Shown piece by piece: positions 35,080-45,958 of a stretch of 64,000 bases of DNA. Both the position numbers and the translations under genes were made by a program. Each line of letters begins with the position of its first letter. The first letter of the stretch is position 1. Origin of the DNA: Hortaea werneckii (Eukaryota > Ascomycota > Dothideomycetes > Mycosphaerellales > Teratosphaeriaceae); NCBI GenBank assembly GCA_037044905.1, contig JBAOKB010000159.1, forward strand, positions 558,001 through 622,000, in the 5' to 3' direction. The notes beneath the pieces were generated by a model, which was not told the origin of the DNA, searched no databases, and saw only the letters and a list, made by a program, of their open reading frames with translations.

Positions 35080-37329
35080 CTCGGCGCAAGGAGGAAGCCA
35101 CATGTAAGCAACATCAGAAGATTCTACGCTCAACGGCTTCAAGGGTACGCGTGGCCTTCCCGCTGAAATTTCGTCCAAACAACATCGCGTTGAAGGTACT
35201 GGGCACCTTGACGGGGTTTGGCTATGCGCCACGTGACCAAAGAGGTCAAGATAGGCGCAAGAGCTCAAGGGGCAACGGCATCGCCGTAGTCAGCGATTAA
35301 TCAGGCTGCAGGCGCTTTCGGGGACCTGACAGCAACGTTGGAAGCCACAGAGCGTAGGTGCACTGCGCACTTCCACCGGATGATGGTCAAGTTGGCAAGC
35401 GCATAGCAACTGGGCGTTGCACACGGGAAACGGGAAGAGTACGAGCGCTCAAGAATGGGAATCGACATGTCTTGGCTTCTCTGCAGGCCGGACTCTTGCG
35501 ATAGAATCTTTTGATGCTACGTTCATCGCAATGAGCCTCGATGGGTGACTCCACATTGCGCTCTTGGGAATGGATGCATGAGATCTAGAGAGCGGTCAAG
35601 AGTCTTCGCAGGCTCTTGGCCTGTCGCATGCCTAGCAGTCCTCGATGCGCCACTCAGTCGTTTTTGTCTCTTGTTAAAGACAGACAATTTAAAGGCAGTC
35701 CTCACACTGTTGTCAAAAGGCATCGCGAGAACAGGGTCAAAGCCTCAAGGTTCGCCATCGATTTTCTTCCGCGCGACCTCAGGCGCCGTCGGGACATTTT
35801 CTGCAAAAGAAATCTGCGGGGCGCATTCCAATAATGAGTCTTATTAGGTAGTATGAAATCGGCAAAAGTCATCGGAAAGGCCCGCAAACAACACCATGTT
35901 ATAATGGATCGAACGATCGAAAGTGAAGTTTTGTCTGCGTTGGTGGGTCATGCATTCGCCGCTCGCCGAACGCGGAAGTTGCGGAGATGTGGTGGTCCGC
36001 GCAAAGGTCTCGGTCGGGAATCGGACTCGCGACTGAGAGATGACTGACACATGACATCGCTTGATCGAATTTTCCCCGGATGATGAACTTCACAATTTTT
36101 GCGCAGACCATTTGATTGGTGCGCATGCACATCGCAGATGTTTGTCGCGACTCCGTTCTGCTTACCTAGCAACTACTAACCGTTACAGTCATATTTCTCG
36201 GTTGCTCGGTTGTTCGGCAAAAGAGGCTGACCGGATGGGCCGTGTGCTAAGTGGAGGCTGTAGGGCTGCAAGGTGAGCTGTCAGCTGTTTGGTTGTGTTG
36301 GTCATGAGAAGGCCGATGAGGACTTCGCTGATGCTCGGCTGCTCATGGGAAAGGTTAATCGATTCTGGACGTGGATGTGAAGCTACAGTAATGTGTAGTA
36401 CATTGTACAGATCTTGCAGTCAACCTTGACCGTCCTCTCAGTAGATGGGCTGGAGGTGAGACCTTGCTAACGTACGCAGCCAACCCAGCGGTGTGCTTAC
36501 ATTTGCATATACCGCATTACATCACCGGACCCATCTCCATCTGCATGTGTAACTGCCTACACAGGTACGGCGCGCATTCGCATTTTGGGGAAGCATAACG
36601 GCGTCCACCGGAGATAAAAAGATGCCGAATCCGGATCAAAGACGGAATTTGTGGAAGTTTTGCCTCGCCTATATCCCTCATGACGTTTGAACAAGCATCA
36701 GGCTGCATGAAACCTTTAAACAATTTGGCGCATCCTCGTGAGATGAGGTTCGAACAAACGAGGGGACTGTGACCGTGAGTTCATCGGCGACGCTAGTGGA
36801 TGCCGAGAAGGACGAAGCCTCCTGTCGGCAACGGGCGGATAGCTAGGCTGGCGTATGGCGATCAGTGCGCCCATGCTTCTACCCAAACAGTGAGGTCAGA
36901 CGCCTTCCTCATTTTTCTCACATCGGAGCTTGCTTGGCGCTGGGCCTGCGATTCTTCGATGCGCTGACATATGCATCGCGCCATCCTCCGGCGCCGGCGC
37001 ACCTCGTTCGGATAGGCTACACGATGGCAACGAGATCTCAGTCATCATCGCATCGGTAAGAGCGCTCTTTAATTGCTTGTCCCCGTCTACCTCCAAGGTG
37101 GACCGTTTTCGCGTTTCCCTCCCATCCCATTCTGCCTCACTGCGCGACTTGCGCGATCATAACCGTTCTTTTGGACTGCTTCACTGCAAATCACTGTTGC
37201 ACCCTCACATACCATCGGCAGCAGCTTTCCTATCCCTCACCCGCACATATTACCTCTCGGCGCATAGGCAAACTTTCAGTTGCTTGCGAAGCTTGGCGAG
37301 CATCAGAATCGCTTGGGTAGACAAGCCTC
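35080..37329. other. 2.25 kb stretch without a recognisable gene
   Basis: This is the longest gene-poor stretch here. I found only short frames without family resemblance, a weak inverted repeat CCTCGT/ACGAGG near 36732-36761, and no tRNA or transposon signature. Just upstream of the Ytp1-like gene, an 11-codon frame beginning ATG at 37023 runs into a good GTAAGAGC donor; it may be a leader exon or chance. Confidence 0.45.
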
Positions 37330-39066
37330 ATGCGCGCAAGCGACTTTGCTGTTGCATCTACCGCAGCGCTCCTACTCGGGGCGCTGCCTCTCGTAGCGGG
37401 TCATGGTGACGAGGACGGCAGCATGCACGAGGAGCCTGCGAAGGGCGCAACACCTACCGACGACACTCCACTGAGCTATTTCAGGTATGGGCATTACGGT
37501 GGTTGGATGCTTGCACACCTTGGCCTCATGATTCTGGCGTGGGTGGTTTGGATGCCATTAGCGATTATGCTCAGCACCGCGAGATCACGATATCACCTTC
37601 CCGCGCAAATGGTCTTCCATATCTTGAACGGCCTGGGCGTGTTTGCGGGCGTTGTGTATAATCGCTCTACGCCGGATCTGTACAAAGGCAACTCCCATCA
37701 CCCGCTTGGCTGGGTCCTGACGGCGTTCACGATCGCATGGACGGTGATGTCCATGTTTACTGCATACGGGGACTACAAGAGCAAGCAGTCGTCCTCGGCG
37801 CACAGCGGGGTTACCAACCGAAGCTTGGCACAGTATGAACAAGTGCAACAGTACTCCGACCAGCCGTCCCCTACGAGATGGTCAGGGGACTCTGGCATGG
37901 GCAGCTCACGCCAAAACAGCTCCGACTCGATCTTTCAGAAACCGCAGCAGCCGCAGTCACCTCTCGAGGACCCGGAGCATTTTGAGGAAGACGATGGCGA
38001 GGACTCTGAGAAGCATGGCTTCCTGGGGAACAACAAGGTGGACAGGTTCATGTCGCGACACATGCCGCGTCTCTCTTCCACACGCGCTGCGGGCATTGTA
38101 CGTTTCAGCCAGATCTTCCTGGAGAAGGTCTTGCTGTTGCTCGGCTTTGCCGCTCTTGCTAGCGGCTTCCTTGTGTACGGAGGACTTTCGCGCGACCGCC
38201 AAATCTTCTCCATCCTGGCGCACTTCATCAAGGGCGGCATCTTCTTCTGGTACGGCCTACTCACTCTTGGCCGCTGGATGGGCGCTTCACTGAATTCGGC
38301 TGGGCGTGGAATATCCGTCCTACCACGCCCTCTGTTGCACGATGGAAGACGAGTGCCTTCTGCGGAGTTCGTCGAGTCCTTTGTCATCTGGCTTTACGGC
38401 GCGAGCAACATCTTCCTCGAGCACCTTAACAAGTGGGGCAAAGAGTGGTCAGCTTCGGACCTTGAGCATCTCAGCCTTACGGTGCTTTTCTTCGGCGGCG
38501 GCTTGCTGGGCATGATGATCGAGTCGGCGTGGATCCGTGAGATGTTCAGTACCAATGTGGCGGTACAGGAAGAGGAGGACGAGGAGCGTGCAGGCGCCTC
38601 CCGCGATCAGCTCTACACACAACCCAAGTCCGAGAGGTTCTCGATGAACCCGATGCCCGGCTTGGTAATCATGGTTTTGGGCGCGGCGATGTCTGCGCAT
38701 CATCAGAAGAGTATGGTCAGCACGATGATGCATGCGCAGTGGGGAACGCTGTTCTTCGTCTTCGGCTGCGCGAGAGCCGCGACATACGTGTTGGTTTACC
38801 TTAAGCCGCCGACTTCGCACTTCACCTCCCGGCCACCGAGCGAACTGGTTTCGTCGTTTTGTTTGACCGCCGGAGGGTTGTTGTTCATGATCAGTGCCAG
38901 GGACACTGTCAACGCGATCGAAATTAACGATCTAAACGCCATGGCCATCTTTACTGTGGTGATGGGTCTGACGGGCATTCTCCTGTCCTGGGAGTTTGTC
39001 TGCTTCGCTATCAAGGGCTGGGCCGTGCGAAAGGAGAAAGCGGCTGCTGGTAAGTCCATACAGTAA
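37330..39066 (+). CDS. Ytp1-like multispanning membrane protein
   Basis: 578 codons with an N-terminal signal peptide (ALLLGALPLVAGHG), then a first helix block (GGWMLAHLGLMILAWVVWMP with HILNGLGVFAGVVY, a cytochrome b561-like DUF2427 region), a polar acidic loop (about 37790-38040), and a second block of about eight helices (Ytp1 domain). Conserved histidines lie in the first block. The role of yeast Ytp1 is unclear; a membrane redox role has been guessed from the b561-like part. Between about 38280 and 38352 the visible frame is probably wrong. A one-base loss at GGG 38280-38282 and a one-base gain near 38351 cancel, and the alternative frame reads RFTEFGWAWNIRPTTP, which fits the family. 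No introns. A single-pass CDS call hides this lesion. Confidence 0.88.
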   Translation: MRASDFAVASTAALLLGALPLVAGHGDEDGSMHEEPAKGATPTDDTPLSYFRYGHYGGWMLAHLGLMILAWVVWMPLAIMLSTARSRYHLPAQMVFHILNGLGVFAGVVYNRSTPDLYKGNSHHPLGWVLTAFTIAWTVMSMFTAYGDYKSKQSSSAHSGVTNRSLAQYEQVQQYSDQPSPTRWSGDSGMGSSRQNSSDSIFQKPQQPQSPLEDPEHFEEDDGEDSEKHGFLGNNKVDRFMSRHMPRLSSTRAAGIVRFSQIFLEKVLLLLGFAALASGFLVYGGLSRDRQIFSILAHFIKGGIFFWYGLLTLGRWMGASLNSAGRGISVLPRPLLHDGRRVPSAEFVESFVIWLYGASNIFLEHLNKWGKEWSASDLEHLSLTVLFFGGGLLGMMIESAWIREMFSTNVAVQEEEDEERAGASRDQLYTQPKSERFSMNPMPGLVIMVLGAAMSAHHQKSMVSTMMHAQWGTLFFVFGCARAATYVLVYLKPPTSHFTSRPPSELVSSFCLTAGGLLFMISARDTVNAIEINDLNAMAIFTVVMGLTGILLSWEFVCFAIKGWAVRKEKAAAGKSIQ

Positions 39067-39654
39067 GGACGGGCAGGAGAGATGAGGAATGGGGTGTTCT
39101 AGGTGAACACGATACGAAGTCACGCGATTGGGTGGGACTAGGTTGAGGTGAAGACATGACGTCTTACGTTTTTGGACTTTGGTGTCTTTTTGGTTGCTTT
39201 TGGGAGTCGAATGACTTTTGACGACCACTGCCTACAATACCCTTTGCTGTTTTCTTGTCCAGCGTCGTTTCTTTGGGCGACGAATGCGATTTGATTTTAC
39301 GACTCAATATCCTCAATTGGCGATAGACTAGCTTACCTAATGTCTGAATGACAAGATACTCTACTCTCAAATACTTGTCTCAGTTATTGACGTCTTGCCG
39401 TTGGTAGATGGCCTTTAAACAAGTGTAGCCGGACCTTGAGCTCAACAATGGGTTAAATAGACACCTATAGTGGAGGTGCCTTCATCTGCAGGAGATATCA
39501 CGTGCCTGAGGCCACACGATTCGCCCGCGGAAAACGCCCGCAACGCGACCAGCCCTGGCAGGTGCGTAGCTCTGGGCTGGTCCAGTGTGCCCGGCGCCTG
39601 CCCCTCCACTCAGCCCACGTACCCAAAAAAGTTCCCAGGTCTTCGCCTTGCTGC
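39067..39654. other. Intergenic, ThrRS promoter region
   Basis: 588 bases between the Ytp1-like stop and the earliest plausible ThrRS start. No gene is seen; it includes T-rich 3' flank sequence near 39170-39260. Confidence 0.5.
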
Positions 39655-39801
39655 ATGCTCTGTCGCACCTTTATCCGTCCGCTGGTGACTCACCTCCGCT
39701 ATCGATCACCGCCACCACCCCCACTCCCTACACTCAAGTCTACATCACCCCGCTTCATTCTGACCATCGCACAACCGAAACCTCGCTATTGCTACGCAAC
39801 C

Positions 39802-42214
39802 ATGGCGCCAAAGGAGGGAGCACCCTCCCTCGAGATGAGCCCGCCTCCCGAGTTCTTTGCTTCCCGCAACAAGATCTTCGACAAGAGGAAAGCCGAGTAC
39901 GATGAGTGGGTTGCCAAGCAGCCACGTGAACCGATCCAGGTGCAGATGCCCAATGGCAGCTCCAAGGATGGCACCAGCTGGGAGACGACCCCCGCCGCCA
40001 TTGCAAGGGAGATCAGCAAAAGCTTGTTCGAGCGCACGGTCATTGCACGAGTGGACGGAGAGGAGCTGTGGGACTTGGAGAGGCCGTTGGAGAAGAGCTG
40101 CAAGCTGGAATTGTTAGACTTTGAGCACCCGGAAGGCAAGAAGGTCTTCTGGCACAGCAGTGCACACATTCTGGGAGAGGCTGCGGAGAGGCGATTCGGT
40201 TGCTCGCTATGCATTGGCCCACCAGTGGAGGATGGCTTCTACTACGAGATGGCGTTGCCAGACCAGGCTCCGGTCACCATTGCCGACCACAAGCCAATCA
40301 AGCAGATCGCCGAGAAGGCGATCAAGGAAAAGCAGCCCTTTGAGCGATTGACGCTCACAAAGGAGGACCTACTCGAGATGTTCGCGTACAACAAGTACAA
40401 ACAGCACATCATCAAGGACAAGATCCCTGACGGCACCTCGACCACGGTCTACAGGTGCGGTCCGCTCATTGACTTGTGCCGAGGCCCTCACGTACCGCAT
40501 ACAGGCCGGATCAAAGCCTTCGAGGTCATGAAGAACAGCGCGAGTTACTTTTTGGGCGATGCAAAGAACGACAGTCTGCAGCGTATATACGGTGTTTCAT
40601 TCCCAGACAAGAAGGTGGGTCATGCTTTCCCAGAGTGAGCTGTGACGAGTTCGTCCAGTTGAAAAATCATCAAATGCAGTACTGACACATTGCTAGGCTT
40701 TGGACGAGCACAAGCATATGCTGAAGAGGCAGCGAAGCGGGATCACCGCAAAATCGGTCAAGAGCAAGAGTTGTTCTTCTTCCACCAGATGTCTCCCGGT
40801 TCCGCCTTCTTCCTTCCACACGGCATGATCATTTACAATGCTCTACACTCTTTCATCCGAGAAGAGTACTGGAAGCGCCAATACCAAGAGGTCAACTCGC
40901 CGAACATGTACAACTCCGCCCTCTGGAAACAGTCAGGGCACTGGCAGCACTACAAGGATGACATGTTCACATTCGAGGTCGAGAAGGAACAATGGGCTTT
41001 GAAGCCGATGAACTGCCCCGGTCACTGTCTGCTGTTTGGCCACAGAGAGCGGAGTTACCGTGAGCTGCCCATGCGAATTGCAGACTTTGGTGTCCTCCAC
41101 CGAAACGAGGCTTCAGGAGCACTTTCAGGCTTGACGAGAGTGAGAAGGTTCATGCAGGATGACACGCACATTTTCTGTATGGAGTCCCAGGTCGAGCAGG
41201 AGATCAAGGGTCTTTTCGACTTCCTGCAAGCAGTCTACGGGCTTTTCGGCTTCACCTTCCGCATGAAGCTCTCCACCATGCCAGAGAACCACTTGGGTGA
41301 TCCGGCCACCTGGAAACGTGCCGAGGATCAGCTGAGCAAGGCTCTTGAGGACTTCAAGGCTGAGACCGGTACGAAGTGGGAGCTTAACCCTGGCGACGGT
41401 GCCTTCTACGGCCCGAAGATCGACATCACAATTTCCGATGCTTTGAGGCGTGAGCACCAGTGCGCTACCATCCAGCTAGACTTCCAGCTACCACAGCAGT
41501 TCAACTTAGAATACCGCACAGAGGAGCAAGCCCAACAAAAGCAGCCAGCAGGGCGGTGAGGCTCCACAGTCGAAGGCAGCAGAGCCAAAGGCAGCAGAGC
41601 CAAAGGCAGCAGAGCCAAAGGCAGCAGAGCCAAAGGCAGCAGACTCTGATCCGAAGGCTGAGGAGAAGTTGGCAATTCGCTCCGCCCCACCGCACGAGCC
41701 TGACTCGAGCGCTGTGAAGAAGGAGGAGGGCCACTACCGCCGTGAGCTGACGCCCGGCTGTGCCCGTCCTGTCATGATTCACCGCGCCATCTACGGCTCC
41801 TTCGAACGCTTTATCGCCATTCTCACGGAGCACTTCGGTGGCAAGTGGCCGTTCTGGTTGTCGCCACGCCAGATCATGATTGTTCCTGTCATGCAGGGCG
41901 TCAATGACTACGTTCTTGAGCTGCAAGCCAAGTTCCGCCAGGAGCGCATGCACGTTGACGTTGACCTCAGCGGTAACACGATGCAAAAGAAGATCCGCAC
42001 TGCCCAGCTGCAGCAGTACAACTTCATCTTCGTCGTCGGCGCGCAAGAGAAGGAGAAGGGTTCCGTCAACATCCGAAACAGGGATATCCCCGAGACGCAA
42101 AAGATGGGCGAGCTGATCCCTGTCGACGAGGCGATCAGGAGGATGTGTCGTCTGAGGGATGAAAGGAAGTTGGACAGCAACCTCAGCGCTTTTGCTAGCG
42201 AGGCAAGTGCGTAA
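39802..42214 (+). CDS. Threonyl-tRNA synthetase
   Basis: Charges tRNA-Thr with threonine. Domains in order: TGS (about 39920-40110), the editing domain (KVFWHSSAHILGEAAERRFG, then CRGPHVPHTGRIK; the HxxxH and C/H zinc motifs are visible), the class II catalytic core (motif 2 TRVRRFMQDDTHIF; motif 3 RPVMIHRAIYGSFER) and the anticodon-binding domain (WLSPRQIMIVPV to the end). One intron lies at 40612-40696 (GTGGGT to GCTAG). A base is lost near 40723 (HKHMLE-EAAKRDHRK) and another shift lies near 41528. Between FNLEYR and motif 3 is an Ala/Glu/Pro/Lys repeat insert. An in-frame upstream ATG at 39655 adds a basic leader, so a mitochondrial form is possible. The cytosolic start ATG is 39802. Confidence 0.95.
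41576..41635 (+). repeat. 15-base tandem repeat (AAEPK) within ThrRS
   Basis: Four perfect copies of GCAGCAGAGCCAAAG, plus a partial fifth, encode AAEPK repeats between the catalytic core strand FNLEY and motif 3. Perfect identity suggests recent slippage. Confidence 0.95.
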
Positions 42215-42890
42215 GGTTGCACTTGATCGCTGTTTTCGTTGGGAGTTGCGGAGTATGACCTTCGGGCAGCGCTGGTAAGGAAGGGGTCCGGGGATGGGAG
42301 CATCTGAAAAAGCGGGTGTACAGTTAACTTTCAAGCATTCTATATCGGTATATGACAGACGGCCGGCATCATTTCGTCAAGATTTTCTTGTGCTATTCTG
42401 GGTTTACTATGCTGCTTGCAGAGTGAGCATGCGTGGAATTTAGCATTCCAGGCTTTTCAACTGCTGCTTTTGTAAGCAGGCTGCGATGAGACTGAGTGAG
42501 ATTTCTCGAGCTTTAAAATTGGAATCACTGGTAGAAGACTGATCGCATTTATCGGGGCGAAGTTGACATTTCCAACTAGGTAGCACCATGCTAATGGTTT
42601 GATTGACGAAGCTTACAGCGTGGAGAGCGTAAATCTTATGGTTTCCACGAGAACAGACGTCGCAGAGAAGTACATTCCTGCTGCCCCAAAGCGGGCATGT
42701 GCCGCTTCGGATCTATGTGCCGCAAACGACAAGGAGATGGCATTTTAGCAATAGACGAACTTCTTTGTTTGACTTCCTCGTAGCCTATCACCAAAATGCT
42801 GGACGCCCGCCATCTCGTGGCAAAAAGGAAGGGGGTTACATCAAAGTGGCGTTGAGGTTGTAACAGCAGTTTTCTGCAGACCTTTCCAAG
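42215..42890. other. Intergenic, receptor promoter region
   Basis: 676 bases between the ThrRS stop and the receptor start. No supported coding sequence, RNA or repeat is seen. Confidence 0.5.
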
Positions 42891-44562
42891 ATGGCTGCTC
42901 CAGGAAATGGAAACGCGACATGTCCTGCACCGTTTTTGGCGTCAAGCAATTTTCCGCCCAGAGGAGGAGGTAAGTCCTTTCGGCGGGTGCAAGTGTGGAT
43001 GATCTCTCCCAGCTAACAAGCAATGTTTACAACCAACAGAAATCCGCGCCCGTTTCTGCCTGCCAGTCACCCGAAACGAGTCATGCTGCCTCCCCTGTCC
43101 CATGACCGACTGGGTCTTCTCGGATAACTTCCAGCGACTGGAGCCGACGGCGAACTACGTCGGCATCGCCTCGTTAGTCTGCAATGTCCTGCTCCTGCTC
43201 ACCTATCTCGTCCTCCCGGAGGAGAAGTCCCATCGTCATTACCTGAGCATCGGCCTCACGGTCAGCTTGATCTTACTCAGTATCGCTTTCGTCATCCCAC
43301 TGGGTACAAAGCCGGATATGTGCTTCGATACTTTGACTCCGGATAATATGTACACAGATACTGGGTGTGCGTGGACGGGGGCTTTGCTGCTTGCCGGTGC
43401 TATGGGCGCAATTGTTTGGAGTACGTTAACCTTTGGATCCTTCCCTACTAAGGGAAAATGTGAGGATACTCTCATGGACGCCCTCTTTGCTGACTTGCTT
43501 CAAATCAGTTCTGCTCCGTTCTATCTGGACCGCTTTACGCATCATGTTCGACTTCCGACGCACCGACATCTTCCAATGGGTCTCGATAGCCCTTGGGATT
43601 GGAATACCAGGCCTCTTCCTTGCCGTTGAAATGGGCACCATCGGGGTCTCTACAAGCTTGGGAACGTCTGTCTGCCTTCTGGTCCAGAAGCGTTTGTCGC
43701 TTGGTACGTCTGGCTGGTCGTCTTTGCAGGGCTGAGCGCCATCATTTTGATTGCGACGATCGTGTTCTGCCTGTGGAAATTCGCCATCTCTGCCCTCGCT
43801 GGGGTGGGCGTGAGCACACATAAGAGTACCGCGAGCGCGAATAGCGCGGCTTTGACCGAGCCAGAGCCTGGCCAGCCTCCGAGCAAGCGAGCGATGAAGA
43901 GGCAGAAAAGGGTTGAGTGGGCACGCATCAAGAAGGTCTTGCGGCTGCAGTGGCGGACAATCGTGCTGGCCTTTATCATCTTGAACGAAAGCGTTTTCTT
44001 CGGCTTGGTCTTCACGCAGTCCACGGGTGCAGCAGAGGCGGCAGTGCATGGGCAGACTTTGCCAGATCGCATTTGGGCGGCCTGCTTGATTGTGAATGAT
44101 GGTGATAAGTCTGCTTGTTTGGCACAGTCGAGTGGCTTGGGGCTTAGCGGTCCAAGAGTCATTGCGACGTGGCTTCTTCTCTCAGTAAGTGCTTGTCTTT
44201 ATCTTACCATCTTCGGGTCAATGGTCAGCTAACACGTCCCATAGACACTCGGCCTGGTGGTCTTCCTCCTCATGCTGCGGTGGTCCATGTTCGTGGGTTG
44301 GTACGAAATTCTAAGGAATCCACGAGCCTTCATTGCGAACTTCAAAGGTCGAAGATCGAGCTTGGCCAGTGATGATCAGGAATTTGTCGTGCAAAAGGAG
44401 CCTAAGCATCTGTCGCTGACCAAGCCGCTGGGGTCAGAGACCAACGCAGCCCACCACAATGCAGATTCGAGGGCGGAAGCGAGGACTGGGGATGTCTCTC
44501 CTGTTTCGGAAGTGGATGAGATAGAGGCGAAGGAAGCACGTGAGGACAGGATTGTTGTGTAG
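42891..44562 (+). CDS. Seven-helix receptor-like membrane protein (fungal GPCR type)
   Basis: The N-terminus is extracellular and Cys-rich (ATCPAPFLAS ... FCLPVTRNESCCLPCPMTDW), with an NES glycosylation site. Seven hydrophobic helices follow, starting with NYVGIASLVCNVLLLLTYLVL and HYLSIGLTVSLILLSIAFVIP. The third loop is basic (SKRAMKRQKRVEWARIKK), as in G-protein-coupling receptors, and the tail is acidic (EVDEIEAKEARED). Introns lie at 42943-43040, 43421-43507 and 44186-44244. One base is missing near 43650 (GVS-YKLGNVCLP). It resembles fungal Frizzled/secretin-like putative GPCRs more than the pheromone or Pth11 types; the ligand is unknown. The start is ATG 42891. Confidence 0.8.
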
Positions 44563-44891
44563 TACCTGCTTGACTCTCTTATCAGCATAATAATGCCTAT
44601 TTGACTATTCATGATGCGATGCAAACTGTCTTTGCCGAGCGCCATGTTTTAGCGCCTACCAAGAGGGTTAGATAGGATGGATAATTGACCATCGCAAAAA
44701 CAGGTGAGTGCAGTATATCATTTTTGATGGGGCTATCGTACCGCCACCGCATTGCTTCAACAAACGTCTCACTAATACACTCAGGCGGCAAATCCGCGCT
44801 GTGCGGCAGATGAAAACTCCATACCTCCCGTCGAATACTCCATGAACGCCATGCCCGCATCGTACATCCATTGAAAGCCCATGCAGCATGT
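44563..44891. other. Intergenic, convergent 3' ends
   Basis: 329 bases between the receptor and GAR1 stop codons. No gene or structured RNA is recognised. Confidence 0.5.
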
Positions 44892-45566
44892 TTAAAAGCC
44901 TCGGCCGCGCCCTCTCGGAGCCCCTCTTCCACCGCCTCTGGCTCCTCCGCGTCCACCGAAGCCGCCTCCGCCTCTGCCACCGAATCCACCTCTGCCAGGC
45001 GGTCCGCCTCTCCCTCTGGGCGCACCACGTCCTCCTCGGGCACCGCCTCGGCCACCTCTCGCCGCGCCAGCCGGCTTCTTCACCTTCGCTGCGCCCGGCG
45101 GCGGCTTCGGCTTCGGCAAGAACTTCTCGAGCGGCAGGAGCTTGTCGCCGCCGATGTAAAACTTGTCGCCCTGCTTGAAGCTCGTGGCCTGGATGCCCTC
45201 CTGCGGCTTGATGGTGAAGAAGACCTGGTTCAGCGGGCCAAGGATCTCGTCGACCTTGCCGATGGCGGTCTTGTTCTCGAGGTACATGGGGGCGTTGAAG
45301 TAGGGAATCTTCGGGTTGATGGAGCTGCAGACTAGCTCGCCTTCGGTCGCATGGAGGAACTCGCCCATTTCTGCGCAATGTATTAGCCCTCATTTCCCAA
45401 GATCATTGATAAGCATTACTATGCCTCACATACCAAGCACTGAGTCTGGCGGGCCAGCCTGGAAACCTCCACGTCCACCTCTGAAACCACCTCTCCCACC
45501 TCGGTCGCCGCCTCTAAAGCCTCCGCCGCGACCTCCGCGATCGCCACCACGTCCGCGGAATGACAT
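44892..45566 (-). CDS. GAR1: H/ACA snoRNP subunit Gar1
   Basis: Gar1 is a core protein of H/ACA particles that guide pseudouridylation of rRNA in the nucleolus. The central domain matches the family: MGEFLHATEGELVC, PYFNAPMYLENKTAIGKVDE, ILGPLNQVFFTIKP and DKFYIGGDKLLPLEKFLP. It is flanked by RGG-rich tails (N-terminal SFRGRGGDRGGRGGGFRGG, C-terminal GGARGGGRGAPRGRGRGF). One intron lies at about 45370-45433 (GTATGT to GCGCAG). The start is ATG 45564-45566, and no frameshift is seen. Divergent from an RNA methyltransferase gene. Confidence 0.97.
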
Positions 45567-45958
45567 GGTGAATGAGTGACTGCGCTAAGGTTGCGCTGGG
45601 GTCGTGATATGGATTGAGATGTGTTGCCGCAATACCGCTCGCCGACTTCCTCACCAGCTTCACCTTGTCGCAGCTCAAAGCTCTGGAAATTCTCTCGATG
45701 GCGGAATTCCAGCCGCTCCACTTCCACTGGATCCGACCGCGACTTGATGTCTGAGGCATCAACGTCCAAGCCACTTTGGCGCTTCCATTGAGTCTCCAAT
45801 GTGGAACTCTGCCTGCCTACTTTAAAATAATTAAATAGGTCGCAAATAGGGAGAGTGAGATCACTGCCCCTGCAAAATCAAGTTGTGGTGTAGGGACTTG
45901 ATATAATTCGCTGCGGTAGCAAGGTGCCCCTTTCTACCTCCAGAGGTAGGCCTGGAGC
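45567..45958. promoter_or_regulatory. Divergent promoter, GAR1 / NSUN-type methyltransferase
   Basis: 392 bases between two head-to-head starts. The gap contains the short palindromic-looking CCTCCAGAGGTAGG near 45937. Both products act on rRNA, so joint control is plausible. Confidence 0.5.

Noticed and set aside
36732..36761. Inverted repeat CCTCGT/ACGAGG
   Set aside because: Six-base arms with a long loop are expected by chance; no element ends or target duplications are seen.
41501..42334. 277-codon minus-strand frame, Leu-rich with repeats
   Set aside because: It is antisense to threonyl-tRNA synthetase; the Leu repeats mirror the AAEPK repeat.
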